From TK10-74A sp965263065 (lineage in GTDB: Bacteria; Chloroflexota; Dehalococcoidia; Bin125), in assembly GCA_965263065.1 (NCBI GenBank), contig CBDHGH010000003.1, positions 992,001 through 1,056,000 on the forward strand: a stretch of DNA of 64,000 nucleotides. The letters run 5' to 3'. This document shows positions 41,628-51,900 of the stretch, piece by piece (position 1 is the first letter of the stretch; every line of letters starts with the position of its first letter). The position numbers and the translations under genes are program-made. The notes under the pieces were generated by a model, which worked only from the letters and a program-made list of their open reading frames with translations, was not told the origin of the DNA and did not search any database.

Positions 41628-43925
41628 GTGCCGCCTGCCGCGCCTCATGGTCCGCTGCCGATCGGGCGTCCCGCCGCGGGCGTGCGCCCGCCCCCCGCGA
41701 CCGACGGCCCGCCCTCGCCCCCGCGTCGCGTTGCGCAGCCCGGCCGACTGCGCCGCACGGTGCGGATCGGCGGCCTGGCGGTGCCGATCTGGGTGCCGCT
41801 GGGCGGGCTGGGCCTGCTGGCGGCGGCCGAGACGGGCCGCATCGACGGGCCGCACCGCGAGCTGTTCTTCAACATCGCCGACTTCTGGGTGCTCTACGCG
41901 CTGCTGCCGCTGCTCGTCGTCGTCATCGCCTACAGCGTCGCGCGGCGGGCGCGCATCTGGCGCATCGGCCGCGCCGACTTCCACTTCGACAACCCCCGTG
42001 CGCGGCTGCGGCAGGCGCTGCGCGGCGGCGCCGGCACCGAGCGCGTCCTGCGCGACCCCTACGCGGCGGTCATGCACCTGTGCATCATGTCCAGCATCCT
42101 GGTGCTCTTCCTCGTCACCGCCCTGCTCGCCATCGACGACTACCTGCCCGACGACAAGGTGCGCATCCTGGTCGGCGATCGCTATCTGGGCTACTCGCTG
42201 GTGGGCGACCTGTTCGGGCTGATCGGGCTGGTCGGGGTCGGCATGGCGATCGCCCATCGCCGCGTGCGGCCGCGCACGACGTGGCTGCCCAGCGCCGAGG
42301 ACAAACTGATCTTGGGCGGGCTGGGCGTGCTGCTGGTGACCGGCTTCCTGATCGAGGGCTTCCGCATCCAGACGTCGGAGATCGCCGAGCACCGCGACTG
42401 GTCCTACTGGTCGCCCGTGGGCTTCGTGGTCGCCGAGGCCGTGAGCGGCGTCGAGACCGGCGCCCTGCTGAGTGCGCACAAGGCGCTGTGGTGGTTCCAC
42501 ATGGTCCTGGCGCTGAGCTGGATGGCCCTGCTGGGCTTCACGAAGCTCAACCACATCGCCTACGCGCCGGCCAACGCCTTTCTCAAGAGCCCCGGCTCCA
42601 GCGGCAAGCTGGCGCTGATCGCCAACATCGAGGAGCAGGAGCACTTCGGCGTCAGCCAGCTCGAGCACTTCACGCAGAAGCAGCTCTTCGAGCTCGATGT
42701 CTGCGTGCGCTGCGGCCGCTGCACCGACCACTGCCCCGCCGACATCGCCGGCCAGCCGCTCTCGCCGATGCACATCATCCAGGACCTCAAGGCCTACGCC
42801 GGCGACGTGGGCGCGCGCAAGGCTAGCAACCTCGCCCGCGGCGCGCCCATCGATGAGGGCCTCGCCGACGCCCCCGTGATGGTCGGCGAGGTCATCCGCG
42901 ACGAGTCGCTCTGGGCCTGCCGCACCTGCGGGGCGTGCGTGCAGGAATGCCCCGTCTTCATCGAGCACATCCCCACCATCGTCGACATGCGGCGCAGCCT
43001 CGTCATGGAGGAAGCGCGCATGCCCGACACCGTGCAGTCGACGCTGGAGACCCTCGAGCGGCAGGGCCACCCCTGGCGCGGCACGCCGTACACCCGCGAG
43101 TCGTGGATGGACGGGCTGGATGCGCCGCGCTGGACGGGCGAGCAGGAGTACCTGTACTTCGTCGGCTGCACCGGGGCGCTCGTCGACCGCGTGCAGCCCA
43201 TCACGCGGTCCGTCGTGCGGCTGCTGCGCGACGCGGGCGTCAGCTTCGGCGTGCTGGCCGGGCAGGAGTCGTGCAACGGCGACCCGGCCCGGCGCCTGGG
43301 CAACGAGTACCTCTTCCAGATCCTGGCCGAGGGGCTGATCGCCACCCTCGACGCGGGCGGCGTCAAGAAGATCGTCACCCACTGCCCGCACTGCTTCAAC
43401 ACGTTCAAGAACGAGTACCCCGACCTGGGCGGGCACTATGAGGTGCTGCACCACAGCACGCTGCTGGAGCGTCTCGTCGCCGAGGGCAAGCTGCGGCCCA
43501 AGCCCGACGCCGCGCCGCAGACCGTGACCTTCCACGACTCCTGCTACCTGGGCCGGCACAACAACCTCTACGACGCGCCCCGCAACATCCTCAAGCAGAT
43601 CCCCAACCTGACGCTCGTCGAGATGCCCCGCAGTCGCGAGCGGGGGCTCTGCTGCGGCGCGGGCGGCGGCAACATGTGGATGGAGGAGCAGGGCCGGGCG
43701 CGCGTGAACGAGGTGCGCGTCGCGGAGGCGCTGGACACCGGCGCCGACAGCGCCTGCACGGTCTGCCCGTTCTGCGTGCAGATGTTCGAGGCGGGCGTGG
43801 GCACGGTGCAGATGGGGACCGACGAGTCGCAGCGGTTGGGTGTGTTCGACGTCGTCGAGTTGCTGGATGTGGCGCTGCCCGACCCCGCGCCGGCCGCGGG
43901 ATCGCCGTCCGCGGGCCCTGCGTAA
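41628..43925 (+). CDS. etfD: EtfD-like membrane Fe-S oxidoreductase (ETF:quinone)
   Basis: A 765-residue protein from a GTG with GGGGAGAGG upstream. Residues 60-330 hold membrane helices of a NarI-like cytochrome b/HdrE domain (HLCIMSSILVLF, HKALWWFHMVL). Then two [4Fe-4S] motifs, CVRCGRCTDHCP and CRTCGACVQECP, and two CCG-type domains (HCPHCFNTF and HDSCYLGRHN...CCGAGGGN) of HdrD/GlpC type. This is the layout of the mycobacterial EtfD (Rv0338c) that takes electrons from EtfAB to menaquinone. etfB and etfA follow directly, which supports this role. The N-terminal 45 residues are Pro/Arg-rich. Confidence 0.9.
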   Translation: MPPAAPHGPLPIGRPAAGVRPPPATDGPPSPPRRVAQPGRLRRTVRIGGLAVPIWVPLGGLGLLAAAETGRIDGPHRELFFNIADFWVLYALLPLLVVVIAYSVARRARIWRIGRADFHFDNPRARLRQALRGGAGTERVLRDPYAAVMHLCIMSSILVLFLVTALLAIDDYLPDDKVRILVGDRYLGYSLVGDLFGLIGLVGVGMAIAHRRVRPRTTWLPSAEDKLILGGLGVLLVTGFLIEGFRIQTSEIAEHRDWSYWSPVGFVVAEAVSGVETGALLSAHKALWWFHMVLALSWMALLGFTKLNHIAYAPANAFLKSPGSSGKLALIANIEEQEHFGVSQLEHFTQKQLFELDVCVRCGRCTDHCPADIAGQPLSPMHIIQDLKAYAGDVGARKASNLARGAPIDEGLADAPVMVGEVIRDESLWACRTCGACVQECPVFIEHIPTIVDMRRSLVMEEARMPDTVQSTLETLERQGHPWRGTPYTRESWMDGLDAPRWTGEQEYLYFVGCTGALVDRVQPITRSVVRLLRDAGVSFGVLAGQESCNGDPARRLGNEYLFQILAEGLIATLDAGGVKKIVTHCPHCFNTFKNEYPDLGGHYEVLHHSTLLERLVAEGKLRPKPDAAPQTVTFHDSCYLGRHNNLYDAPRNILKQIPNLTLVEMPRSRERGLCCGAGGGNMWMEEQGRARVNEVRVAEALDTGADSACTVCPFCVQMFEAGVGTVQMGTDESQRLGVFDVVELLDVALPDPAPAAGSPSAGPA

Positions 43926-44042
43926 CCCAGCCGTTTGATTCGGCCCCGTCGCGGCGCAAGAATGCCCCCGGCTGGATGCACGCCGCGGGCGGCACGGCGA
44001 TCGCCGTCCTGACCCCCGGCGCGGCGCGAAGGAGCATGCGCG

Positions 44043-44849
44043 ATGGACGCAATTGTGTGCGTCAAACAGATTCCCGACCCCGAGACGCCCGCCGCCGCCT
44101 TCCGCGTCGACGAGGCGGCGATGCAGGTGGTGCAGGCGTCCGGCGTCTCGCCGGTCATCAACCCCTTCGATCAGCAGGGCGTCGAGGCCGCCCTGCGGCT
44201 GCGCGAGGCCGACGGCGGCGCCGGCACGATCTCGGTGCTGTCCCTGGGCCCCGACTCCGCCCGCGACGCCATCAAGACCGGCCTCGCCATGGGCGCCGAC
44301 GAGGGCTACCAGCTCAACGACCCCGCCTTCGAGGGCGGCGATGCTTGGACGACGGCGCTCGCCCTGGCCAAGGCGATCGAGAAGATCGGCCTGCCCGACG
44401 TGGTCATCTTCGGCCGCCAGGCCGCCGACCTCGATCAGGGCACGGTGGGCAGCATCGTCGCGGAGTTGCTCGGCCTGCCGTCCGTCACGGTGCTGCGCTC
44501 GGCGGAGTTGATCGACGGTGAGATCCGGGTCTCGCGCGTCGTCGCGGACGGCTTCGAGTCGATCAGCACGCCCACCCCCGCCGTGCTCACGATCAGCAAC
44601 GAATTCGGCGACCCGCGCTACCCGCAACTGCGCCAGATCATGCAGGCGGCGCGGAAGCAGGTCATCGTCTGGACGCCGGCCGACATCGGCCTCGACGCGG
44701 CCGACGTGGGCGCGGCCGGGGCGCGTGTGAAGCTGCACGCGCTCTTCCAGCCCAAGAACGAGACCGCGTGCGAGTTCATCGAGGCCGACAGCGCCGAGGA
44801 GAAGGCGAGCCAACTCGCGGCCAAGCTGCGCGAAGCCAAGCTCGTCTAG
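44043..44849 (+). CDS. etfB: electron transfer flavoprotein beta subunit
   Basis: A 268-residue ETF beta subunit. It starts MDAIVCVKQIPDPETPAAAF, the FixA/EtfB hallmark, and contains GADEGYQLND and FGRQAADLDQGTVG, the AMP-binding and recognition regions, then the conserved SRVVADGFE and TPTPAVLTISNE. It pairs with EtfA to accept electrons from acyl-CoA dehydrogenases. GAAGGAG precedes the ATG. Confidence 0.96.
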   Translation: MDAIVCVKQIPDPETPAAAFRVDEAAMQVVQASGVSPVINPFDQQGVEAALRLREADGGAGTISVLSLGPDSARDAIKTGLAMGADEGYQLNDPAFEGGDAWTTALALAKAIEKIGLPDVVIFGRQAADLDQGTVGSIVAELLGLPSVTVLRSAELIDGEIRVSRVVADGFESISTPTPAVLTISNEFGDPRYPQLRQIMQAARKQVIVWTPADIGLDAADVGAAGARVKLHALFQPKNETACEFIEADSAEEKASQLAAKLREAKLV

Positions 44850-44887
44850 CCCCGGCAGCGCCAGAAAAAACGCCAGAAAGAGCCCCC

Positions 44888-45877
44888 ATGGCCAGCATCC
44901 TTGTCTTCGGAGAGAGCGCCCCCGGCGGCGGCCCCGCCAGCATCACGGCCGAGTTGCTGGGCGCGGCGACGCGCCTCAACGCGGCCCTCGGCGGCGAGGG
45001 CGGCGTCGCCTGCGCCCTGATCGGGGCCGGCCTCGATGCGGTGGCGCAGGCGGCCATCGCCGCGGGCGCCGACACCGTCTACACGGCCCAGGACGACGCG
45101 CTCGCCCAGTACCAGACGGACGCCTACCTGCCGGTGGCGACGGCGATCGTGGAGCAGGCCGCGCCGTCGGTGGTGCTCCTCGGTCAGACCAGCATGGGCC
45201 GCGACCTCGCGCCGCGGCTGGCGACCCGGCTGGGCAGCGCGGTCGCCATGGACGCGCTGGCGCTGGACGCCGGCGACGGCCGCGTCCGCGTCACGCGCTC
45301 CTGCTACGGCGGCAACGCCCGCCAAGTCGTGACCGTCGAGAGCGACCCGCAGGTCGTGACGGTGCGCGCCAAGTCGCAGGACCCGCTGCCGGCGGACGCC
45401 GGTCGCAGCGGGGAGGTGGTCGCGGTGGCCGCGGCCCCCGGCGACGCGCGCGCCCGGCTCTTGGAGAAGCAGACCGCCGACGCCGCCGGCGTGCGCCTGG
45501 AGGACGCCGGCATCGTGGTGTCGGGCGGGCGGGGCCTGGGCGCGCCCGAGGCCTTCGCCGACCTGGAGCGCATCGCGGCCGACCTGGGCGCCGCCGTGGG
45601 CGCCAGCCGCGCCGCCTGCGACCTGGGCTGGTACCCGCCCAGCCAGCAGGTGGGGCTGACCGGCACCGTCGTCTCGCCGGATCTGTACCTGGCGATCGCG
45701 ATCAGCGGCGCGAGTCAGCACATGGCCGGCTGCGGCGGCAGCAAGAACATCGTCGCGATCAACAAGGATCCCGACGCGAACATCTTCCGCTACTGCCGCT
45801 TCGGCATCGTCGACGATTACAAGAAAGTGCTGCCCCAACTGGAGGCGGAACTGCGGCGGCTCGTCGCCGACAGTTAG
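44888..45877 (+). CDS. etfA: electron transfer flavoprotein alpha subunit
   Basis: A 329-residue ETF alpha subunit. The C-terminal FAD domain is clear: VSGGRGLGAPEAF, ASRAACDLGWYPPSQQVGLTGTVVSPDLYLAIAISGA, QHMAGCGGSKNIVAINKDPDANIF. It carries FAD between acyl-CoA dehydrogenase and the EtfD-like quinone reductase. A spacing of 38 bases from etfB indicates one operon. Its stop overlaps the stop of the convergent DinB-like gene by TTAG. Confidence 0.96.
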   Translation: MASILVFGESAPGGGPASITAELLGAATRLNAALGGEGGVACALIGAGLDAVAQAAIAAGADTVYTAQDDALAQYQTDAYLPVATAIVEQAAPSVVLLGQTSMGRDLAPRLATRLGSAVAMDALALDAGDGRVRVTRSCYGGNARQVVTVESDPQVVTVRAKSQDPLPADAGRSGEVVAVAAAPGDARARLLEKQTADAAGVRLEDAGIVVSGGRGLGAPEAFADLERIAADLGAAVGASRAACDLGWYPPSQQVGLTGTVVSPDLYLAIAISGASQHMAGCGGSKNIVAINKDPDANIFRYCRFGIVDDYKKVLPQLEAELRRLVADS

Positions 45878-46350
45878 GCGTTGCCGCGGGCCTTGCGCCA
45901 GGCCCGGATCTCCGACGCGTGCTCCGCGTCGTGGTCGATGAAGCCGTCGATGAACTCGTCGGGCGACATCGGGTGGCCGCCCAGGTCGTAGCGCTCCTGC
46001 GAGCGCTCGCTATCCGACATCGTCGACAGCTGCGCGATCATCTCCGCGCGGGAGGTCCGCAGCAGGCGCTGCAACTCGAGCCCCGTCAGCGAGCGCGTGT
46101 GCTCCAGCCACTCGCGGGTCATCCGGTCGTCGTCGGGCTCGGCGACGTCCTCGCCGCGCTCCAGCGCCGCGATCGCCGTGACGCCCCAGGCGTCCCAGCT
46201 CAGCAGGTGCGCCAGCGCCCGGCGGACGCACCACTCCCCCACCACGCCCGGCACGTCGAGCAGCGTATCGTCCAGGGTGGCGAAGCTCTGCACGAGCTTC
46301 GCGCGCGCATCGGCCAGGTCGGCGGTGCTGCTGAGCGCTTCAATGACCAT
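45874..46350 (-). CDS. DinB/ClbS-like four-helix protein
   Basis: A 158-residue protein of the DinB/DfsB (YfiT) superfamily. Helical pattern with metal-site-like residues: ALAHLLSWDAWG, a GGHPMSPDEFIDGFIDHDAEHASEIRAWR end, where the H...DHDxEH residues match the metal-binding triad. Members include thiol-dependent transferases and ClbS-like hydrolases. The first ATG in good context is 46350. Substrate unknown. Confidence 0.75.
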   Translation of the reverse strand: MVIEALSSTADLADARAKLVQSFATLDDTLLDVPGVVGEWCVRRALAHLLSWDAWGVTAIAALERGEDVAEPDDDRMTREWLEHTRSLTGLELQRLLRTSRAEMIAQLSTMSDSERSQERYDLGGHPMSPDEFIDGFIDHDAEHASEIRAWRKARGNA

Positions 46351-46753
46351 GCGAACTCCGCACTGGGGTGTCGGCGCGGGAACCCGGCTGCGCAATTATC
46401 GCAGCCCGGACCCCGAGCCATCACGCTGCAATGTCGCTTCCGACACGGTCTCCGTCCGGGGCGAGCCCCAGAGCCACGGCTGGCCCATCCGGCGCCCCCG
46501 GCGCCGCGGTCTGCGCGGGACCGTACCAGACCGCGGGTCGGGTCGTCGCTATCTTGCGGAACACACGCGGGTCGGGCCGCGCGGCGCCGTACGGCCCCGT
46601 TCAGTTGTCTGGTTGACGCTGCCGATGGGCGCTGGCTAGCCTCCGGGACGGGTCCGCGGGGGCCCTTCCGTATGATCCGCAGCGGCGTTGCTGGCCCCAG
46701 CCCTGGGCAGACGGCAGCAGGGACACGCGTCCCCGCGACGGGAGAGCAGGCGC
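46351..46753. other. 403-base non-coding gap between DinB-like gene and coaE
   Basis: No gene is supported on either strand. It holds weak promoter-like boxes for coaE (TTGACG at 46613-46618; TATGAT at 46671-46676 without a clear -35) and no repeat or stable RNA that I can see. The divergent arrangement means it must contain promoters for both neighbours. Confidence 0.4.
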
Positions 46754-47365
46754 ATGCGTTCGATCGGTCTCAGCGGTGGCATCGCCTCCGGTAAGTCCAC
46801 GGTCACGGCCACGCTCGCCGATCTCGGCGCGACGGTCATCGACGCTGACAAGCTGGGCCACCGCGCGTACGAGCCCGGCACGGCGCCCTTCGCCCAAGTG
46901 GTCGCCGCCTTCGGCGAGGAGATCGTGGCACTGGATGGGACGATCGACCGCGCGGCGCTGGGGGCGAAGGTGTTCGCGTCGCCCGCCGCCATGACCCAGC
47001 TGACCGATATCGTCTGGCCCGCCATCGCCGGCCTGGTCGGCGAGGAGTTGGACGCGGCGCGCGCGGCCGGCGCGTCCGTCGCCGCGGTCGAGGCCGCGGT
47101 CCTCTTCGAAGCGGGCTGGGACCACCTCTTCGACGAAGTCTGGGTGATCAGCGCGCCGCCCGGCGTCGCGCGGCAGCGGCTGATGGATCGCAACGGCTTC
47201 AGCGCCGAGGAGGCCGGCAAGCGCATCGCCTCGCAACTCAGCAACGCCGAGCGGGAGAGTCGCGCCGGCGTCGTCATCCACACCGATTGCTCACTGGACG
47301 ATGTGCGCGGGCGGGTAGAAGCTGCCTGGAGCGCGCTGCAAGCCCGGCTCGCCGCGACGGGCTAG
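46754..47365 (+). CDS. coaE: dephospho-CoA kinase
   Basis: A 203-residue P-loop kinase that phosphorylates dephospho-CoA, the last step of CoA synthesis. Walker A GGIASGKST is at residues 8-16; DADKLGH and the VEAAVLFEAGWDHLFDEVWV lid region are diagnostic, then RQRLMDRNGFSAEEAGKRIASQ. Ribosome site GGGAGAG upstream. The enzyme is housekeeping; proximity to many CoA-using genes may be coincidental. Confidence 0.96.
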   Translation: MRSIGLSGGIASGKSTVTATLADLGATVIDADKLGHRAYEPGTAPFAQVVAAFGEEIVALDGTIDRAALGAKVFASPAAMTQLTDIVWPAIAGLVGEELDAARAAGASVAAVEAAVLFEAGWDHLFDEVWVISAPPGVARQRLMDRNGFSAEEAGKRIASQLSNAERESRAGVVIHTDCSLDDVRGRVEAAWSALQARLAATG

Positions 47366-47426
47366 CGCCGCGGCGTCCGACACGCACCAATGCCCCCTGC
47401 GGGCGCCAGGACCGGAGTTCACGCCC

Positions 47427-48323
47427 ATGACCACCGCACCCGAAGGCACCATCGCGCAGTACCGCTCCTGGGCCGTGGAGGAGTTCCGCGCGGAGCAGGA
47501 GCCCTACTACGTGCCGGTCGCCGACGAGGTGGAGTTGTTCCGGGCCGCCTGGGAGTCCAAGATCCCCGTCTTGCTGAAGGGCCCCACGGGCTGCGGCAAG
47601 ACCCGCTTCGTGGAGTACATGGCCTACCACCTCAACCGCCCCACGGTCGTCATCCGCGACGGCCGCACGGTGATCGAGAACGAGGACAACCTACCCCTCG
47701 TCACCGTCGCCTGTCACGAGGACCTGACCGCCAGCGACCTTGTGGGCCGCTACCTGCTGGAGGGAGAGGAAACGAAGTGGATCGACGGGCCGCTCACGCG
47801 CTCGGTCAAGGCGGGCGCGATCTGCTACCTCGACGAGGTGGTGGAGGCGCGCAAGGACACGACCGTCCTCATCCACCCCCTCACCGACCACCGCCGCATC
47901 CTGCCGATCGAAAAGAAGTCCCAGCTCCTGCAGGCGCGGGACGGCTTCCTGCTCGTCATCTCCTTCAACCCCGGCTACCAGAGTGCGCTCAAGGATCTCA
48001 AGCAGAGCACCCGCCAGCGCTTCATCTCGATCGACTTCGGCTACCCGCCCCGCGAGATGGAGGCGCGCATCGTGGCGCACGAGTCCGGCGTCGACATGGA
48101 CGTCGCCATGAACCTCGCCAAGATGGCCGAGAAGGTGCGCAACCTCCGCGAGCACGGCCTCTCCGAGGGCGCCAGCACGCGGCTGCTGATCTACGCGGGC
48201 AAGCTGATGCAGAAGGGCATCACGGCGCGTCGCGCCTGCCAAGTCGCCGTGGCCTGGGCCCTGACCGACGACGGCGACGTGCAGCGCAGCATCGAGGAAG
48301 TCATTTCCTCGATCTTCGAGTAG
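47427..48323 (+). CDS. MoxR/NorQ-type AAA+ ATPase
   Basis: A 298-residue AAA+ ATPase. Walker A GPTGCGKT near residue 53, Walker B AICYLDEVVEA, sensor 1 ISFNPGYQSALKDLK and an arginine finger-like KQSTRQRF. NorQ/CbbQ proteins remodel partner enzymes (Nor reductase, Rubisco) together with a VWA protein; the latter is encoded 670 bases downstream (48995-52228). The pair may insert metal into or activate a target, but no such enzyme is adjacent. Confidence 0.92.
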   Translation: MTTAPEGTIAQYRSWAVEEFRAEQEPYYVPVADEVELFRAAWESKIPVLLKGPTGCGKTRFVEYMAYHLNRPTVVIRDGRTVIENEDNLPLVTVACHEDLTASDLVGRYLLEGEETKWIDGPLTRSVKAGAICYLDEVVEARKDTTVLIHPLTDHRRILPIEKKSQLLQARDGFLLVISFNPGYQSALKDLKQSTRQRFISIDFGYPPREMEARIVAHESGVDMDVAMNLAKMAEKVRNLREHGLSEGASTRLLIYAGKLMQKGITARRACQVAVAWALTDDGDVQRSIEEVISSIFE

Positions 48324-48327
48324 CGGC

Positions 48328-48933
48328 GTGCGGCTCGGCATCGTCTCCGACGTGCACGGCAACATCGAAGCGCTCGACATCGCGATCGAGCGGATGGGCG
48401 ACGTCGACGAGCTGCTCTGCGCCGGCGACGCCTGCTACCAGTTCCGCTTCTCCAACGAGGTCGCCGCGCGCCTGCGCGAGGTCGGCGCCCGCTACGTGCT
48501 GGGCAACCACGAGGAGATCCTGCTGAGCCCGGCGGGCATTCGCGCGCAGCAGTCGTCGCGTGTCGACCAGGAGTTGCTCGAGTGGACCCGGGGCCAGCCC
48601 TCCACGATCACCACGCAGGTGGGCGGCAAGCGCCTGCTGATGTTCCACGCGACGCCCTGGCAGCCCAATCGCGACTACCTCTACCCGTCGAGCCCGGAAC
48701 TGCGCCGGCTGGCCGCGCAGGAGGCCGACTACATCATCTACGGGCACACCCACTATCAGATGGCGCGCCGCATTGGGCGGGCGCTGGTCATCAACCCCGG
48801 TTCCACGGGCGACCCGCGCGATCCCAACAACGACTTCCAGGTCTCCTATGCTGTGCTCGACACGGAAACCGACGCCGTGGAGATCGGCAACTTCACCGAT
48901 CCCACCCGGACCATCGCGAAGCACTCGGGATAG
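48328..48933 (+). CDS. metallophosphoesterase, YfcE-like
   Basis: A 201-residue calcineurin-like phosphodiesterase starting at GTG 48328, four bases after the AAA+ gene. Metal-binding motifs are DVHGNIEAL, CAGDACYQF (D), GNHEE, and GHTHYQMAR plus HATPW. Family members cleave phosphodiesters such as cyclic nucleotides or bis-nucleotides. Its place between NorQ- and NorD-like genes is unusual and suggests joint expression. Confidence 0.9.
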   Translation: MRLGIVSDVHGNIEALDIAIERMGDVDELLCAGDACYQFRFSNEVAARLREVGARYVLGNHEEILLSPAGIRAQQSSRVDQELLEWTRGQPSTITTQVGGKRLLMFHATPWQPNRDYLYPSSPELRRLAAQEADYIIYGHTHYQMARRIGRALVINPGSTGDPRDPNNDFQVSYAVLDTETDAVEIGNFTDPTRTIAKHSG

Positions 48934-48994
48934 CCGCAGCCGATGAACCAGCGCCCCCCACCCAGCATCATCCTCGACACCGCGGCGATCTCCC

Positions 48995-51900
48995 GTGGCT
49001 GACGCGCCCGCCCGCCTGCGCGACGCCCTGAGCGCGTTCCCCCCCAGCCTGCAGCAGGACTTCGATCGGGCCGAGGCGGCGCTGCGCGAGGTCCTGGCGC
49101 CGCAGGAACTCGCCGCCTGGGCCGGCGACGGCGTCGAGATCGCGCGGCATTCCTTGCGCTCCTGGGAGGCCGCCGGGGAGTACTTCCGCGCCAGCCCCGG
49201 CATGCTGGAGCAGCTCACCTTCAGCCGCTTCCGCGAGTGGACCAAGACCGGCACGGAACTCGCCGAGTCGTCGCCGGCGCTGGCGGGGGCGTACTTCCGA
49301 TCGAGCCCCACCTCGCTGCAGTACCTCTCCGTCACGCAGGCGCCCGACTGGGCCGCGCAGGGCCGTTCGCTCTACAAGGGCACCTGGAAGTCGGGCTCGC
49401 TGGCCGCGCAGTACTTTGAGGTCAGCCCCCTGGTGCTGCCGAAACTGCCGCTCAACCAGATGCGGCTGCTGGTCGAACTGATCGACTCCCTGGCCGGCCA
49501 CTCCTACGAGCTGGCCAGCGCCTGCCTGAACATGGCGCCGGGCGTGCTGGAGCAGCTCGACCGGCCCGACCGGGCGCCCTTCCTGGAGTTCGGCTCGGTC
49601 GTCGCCGGCACCGCCTGGGTCGACGCGCGCGTCTACTTCGAGCGCGGCCCCGCGCTGGTGCGTCACCTGCACCCGCAGCAGCGGGCGCGCTTCCTGGCGC
49701 TGGCGGGCCGGGTGGCGGTGAGCGTGGGGCGGCTGGGGCATCCCTACTTCATGGAGGCCTCGCAGGCGCTGGCGGAGATCGATCGCGAGGCCCACCGCGA
49801 GATGCTCGAACTGGCCGAGGGGATCATGCCGGTCTCCGGCATCGCGGCGATGGAGTTCATCAAGTCCGCCCCGGAGGTGCTGCGGCGGCTGCGCCCCGAG
49901 GATCTGCCGCGTTGGCAGGAGGCGGGCCGGCAGATCCTGGAGACTAGCCCGGAGGGCGGCGAGGCCTTCTTCCGCCTGGAGTCCTCGAAGGGCGAGGACA
50001 TCATCGACGCCCTCTCGTCGCGGGTGGAGTTGGAGCGCGTCTCGGACCTGATCCGCATGTACTGCAAGGCGCTGACCGGCGCCGATGTCGCGGTGCACTC
50101 GTCCGAGCAACTCACCGAAAAGGGCGTCGGCTGGGTCAACGAGAGCAGCCCCACCACGGAGGGCACGGCGATCTACCTGCCGCCCATCGTGGAGCAGTAC
50201 ACCGAGAAGGACGAGAACTTCGCCGTCTACAAGGTCTTCGCGACGCATCAGGCCGCGCGTCTGGAGTTCGGCTCCTTCGCCTTCGACTTCGCCCGGCCCG
50301 GGCGCCTCTTCCAGCGCGCCGCCCGCGAGGACGCGCCCCCGCGCGACCCCGAGCAGCCGGAGGCGATCACGGCCATGGAGCGCTTCTTCGACGGCTTCGA
50401 GGACCGCCGCCTGGCGCACGACATCTTCACGATCGTCGAGGACACGCGCATCGACACGATGGTGAAGCGCGAGTACGCCGGCATCCGCCGGCCCATGTCG
50501 CGCCTGCAGGAGGCCGCGCTGGAGCGTCGCCGCCCGCTGGAAGACATGCCCGTGCGGCAGGCCATGATCGAGAACCTGCTGCGCGCCTCGCTGGACGAGG
50601 AGTTGCGCCTGCACTGGCCCGAGGACCTGCACGAAGTCATGCAGCGTCCGCTGCGCATCCTGAGCCGCATCCGCGACGCCGGCGCCACCGTCGAGGACTC
50701 CGGCGCCGCCACGCGCGTGCTGTACGACTGGATCCGCCGCATCCCCAACGTGGAGTTGGACGACGCCGACTGGTCGGAGATGACGGGGGGCGCGGCCGAC
50801 GAGGAGATGGTCGACATCGGCCCCGGCGCCGGCGGCGAGAGCGGGCTGGAGTCGTACCAGCCCAATCTGCCCCACGGCGAGGAGCAGCCCTACGAGTCGC
50901 CCGAGCCGATCGACTTCCGCGGCGACTTCAAGCCGGAGCTCGTGCAGCTGCTCATGAAGCTCAAGAACCAGCAAATGGGCGACGGCGATACGCCGCCCGT
51001 GAAGCTCAGCAAGGAGCAGTTGCAGGAGCTGCTGGAGAAGTCGACCGAGATCAACATCACCGAGATGTCGGAGGGCGACCTGGACGAATCGTCGGGGATG
51101 TTCCTCGACAACCTGATGAAGGAAGTCGAACAGCAGCTCCAGCAGTCCGCCCAGCAGCAGGCGGGCAAGCGCGGCGACGGCAGCGACCCCGAGGACAGCG
51201 GCGAGCCGCTGCCCGAGATCGCCGAGTCGTTCTACTACGACGAGTGGGACTTCCGCGCCTCCGACTACAAGCCGCGCTGGTGCCGCGTCCAGGAGATGCG
51301 CCTCGACCACGGCGAACTCGACTACTACGAGCGCACGCTGGCCGACTACTCGCAGCTCGTGCAGGAGACGCGGCGCCAATTCGAGCAGCTCAAGCCCGAG
51401 ATGTTCCGCAAGATCAAGCGGCTGCCCGACGGCGACGACTACGACCTGGACGCCGTCATCGAGTGGATCGTCGAGCGCAAGGCGCAGGCGCAGTCGGATG
51501 CGAAGCTCTACTACCGCCGCAACAAGGTCGAGCGCGACGTCGCCGTCGCCTTCCTGCTCGACATGTCCGCCTCGACCGACGAGGAGATCACCAAGCACCA
51601 GCCGCGGCCGCAGGGCGCCGACGACAACTTCGACGACGACCCGCGCAAGTACCTGAGCTGGTGGGCGCAGAAGCGCGCCCAGGAAGCGCGCCACCCGGCC
51701 AAGCGCATCATCGACCTGGAGAAGGAAGCCGCCGTCCTGCTGATCGAGGCGCTGGAGACCATCGGCGACACCTACGGCGTCTTCGGCTTCAGCGGCTACG
51801 GCCGTGACAACGTCGAGTTCTACGTCATCAAGGACATGGACGAGACGCTCAGCAACCACGCCAAGGCGCGCCTCGACAAGGTGGCGCCGGTGCGCAGCAC

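Noticed and set aside
41529..44813. 1094-codon open frame on the minus strand opposite etfD/etfB
   Set aside because: It is opposite strongly supported genes, has His/Gly/Arg/Val-rich low-complexity composition and no motif; long antisense frames are expected at this GC content.
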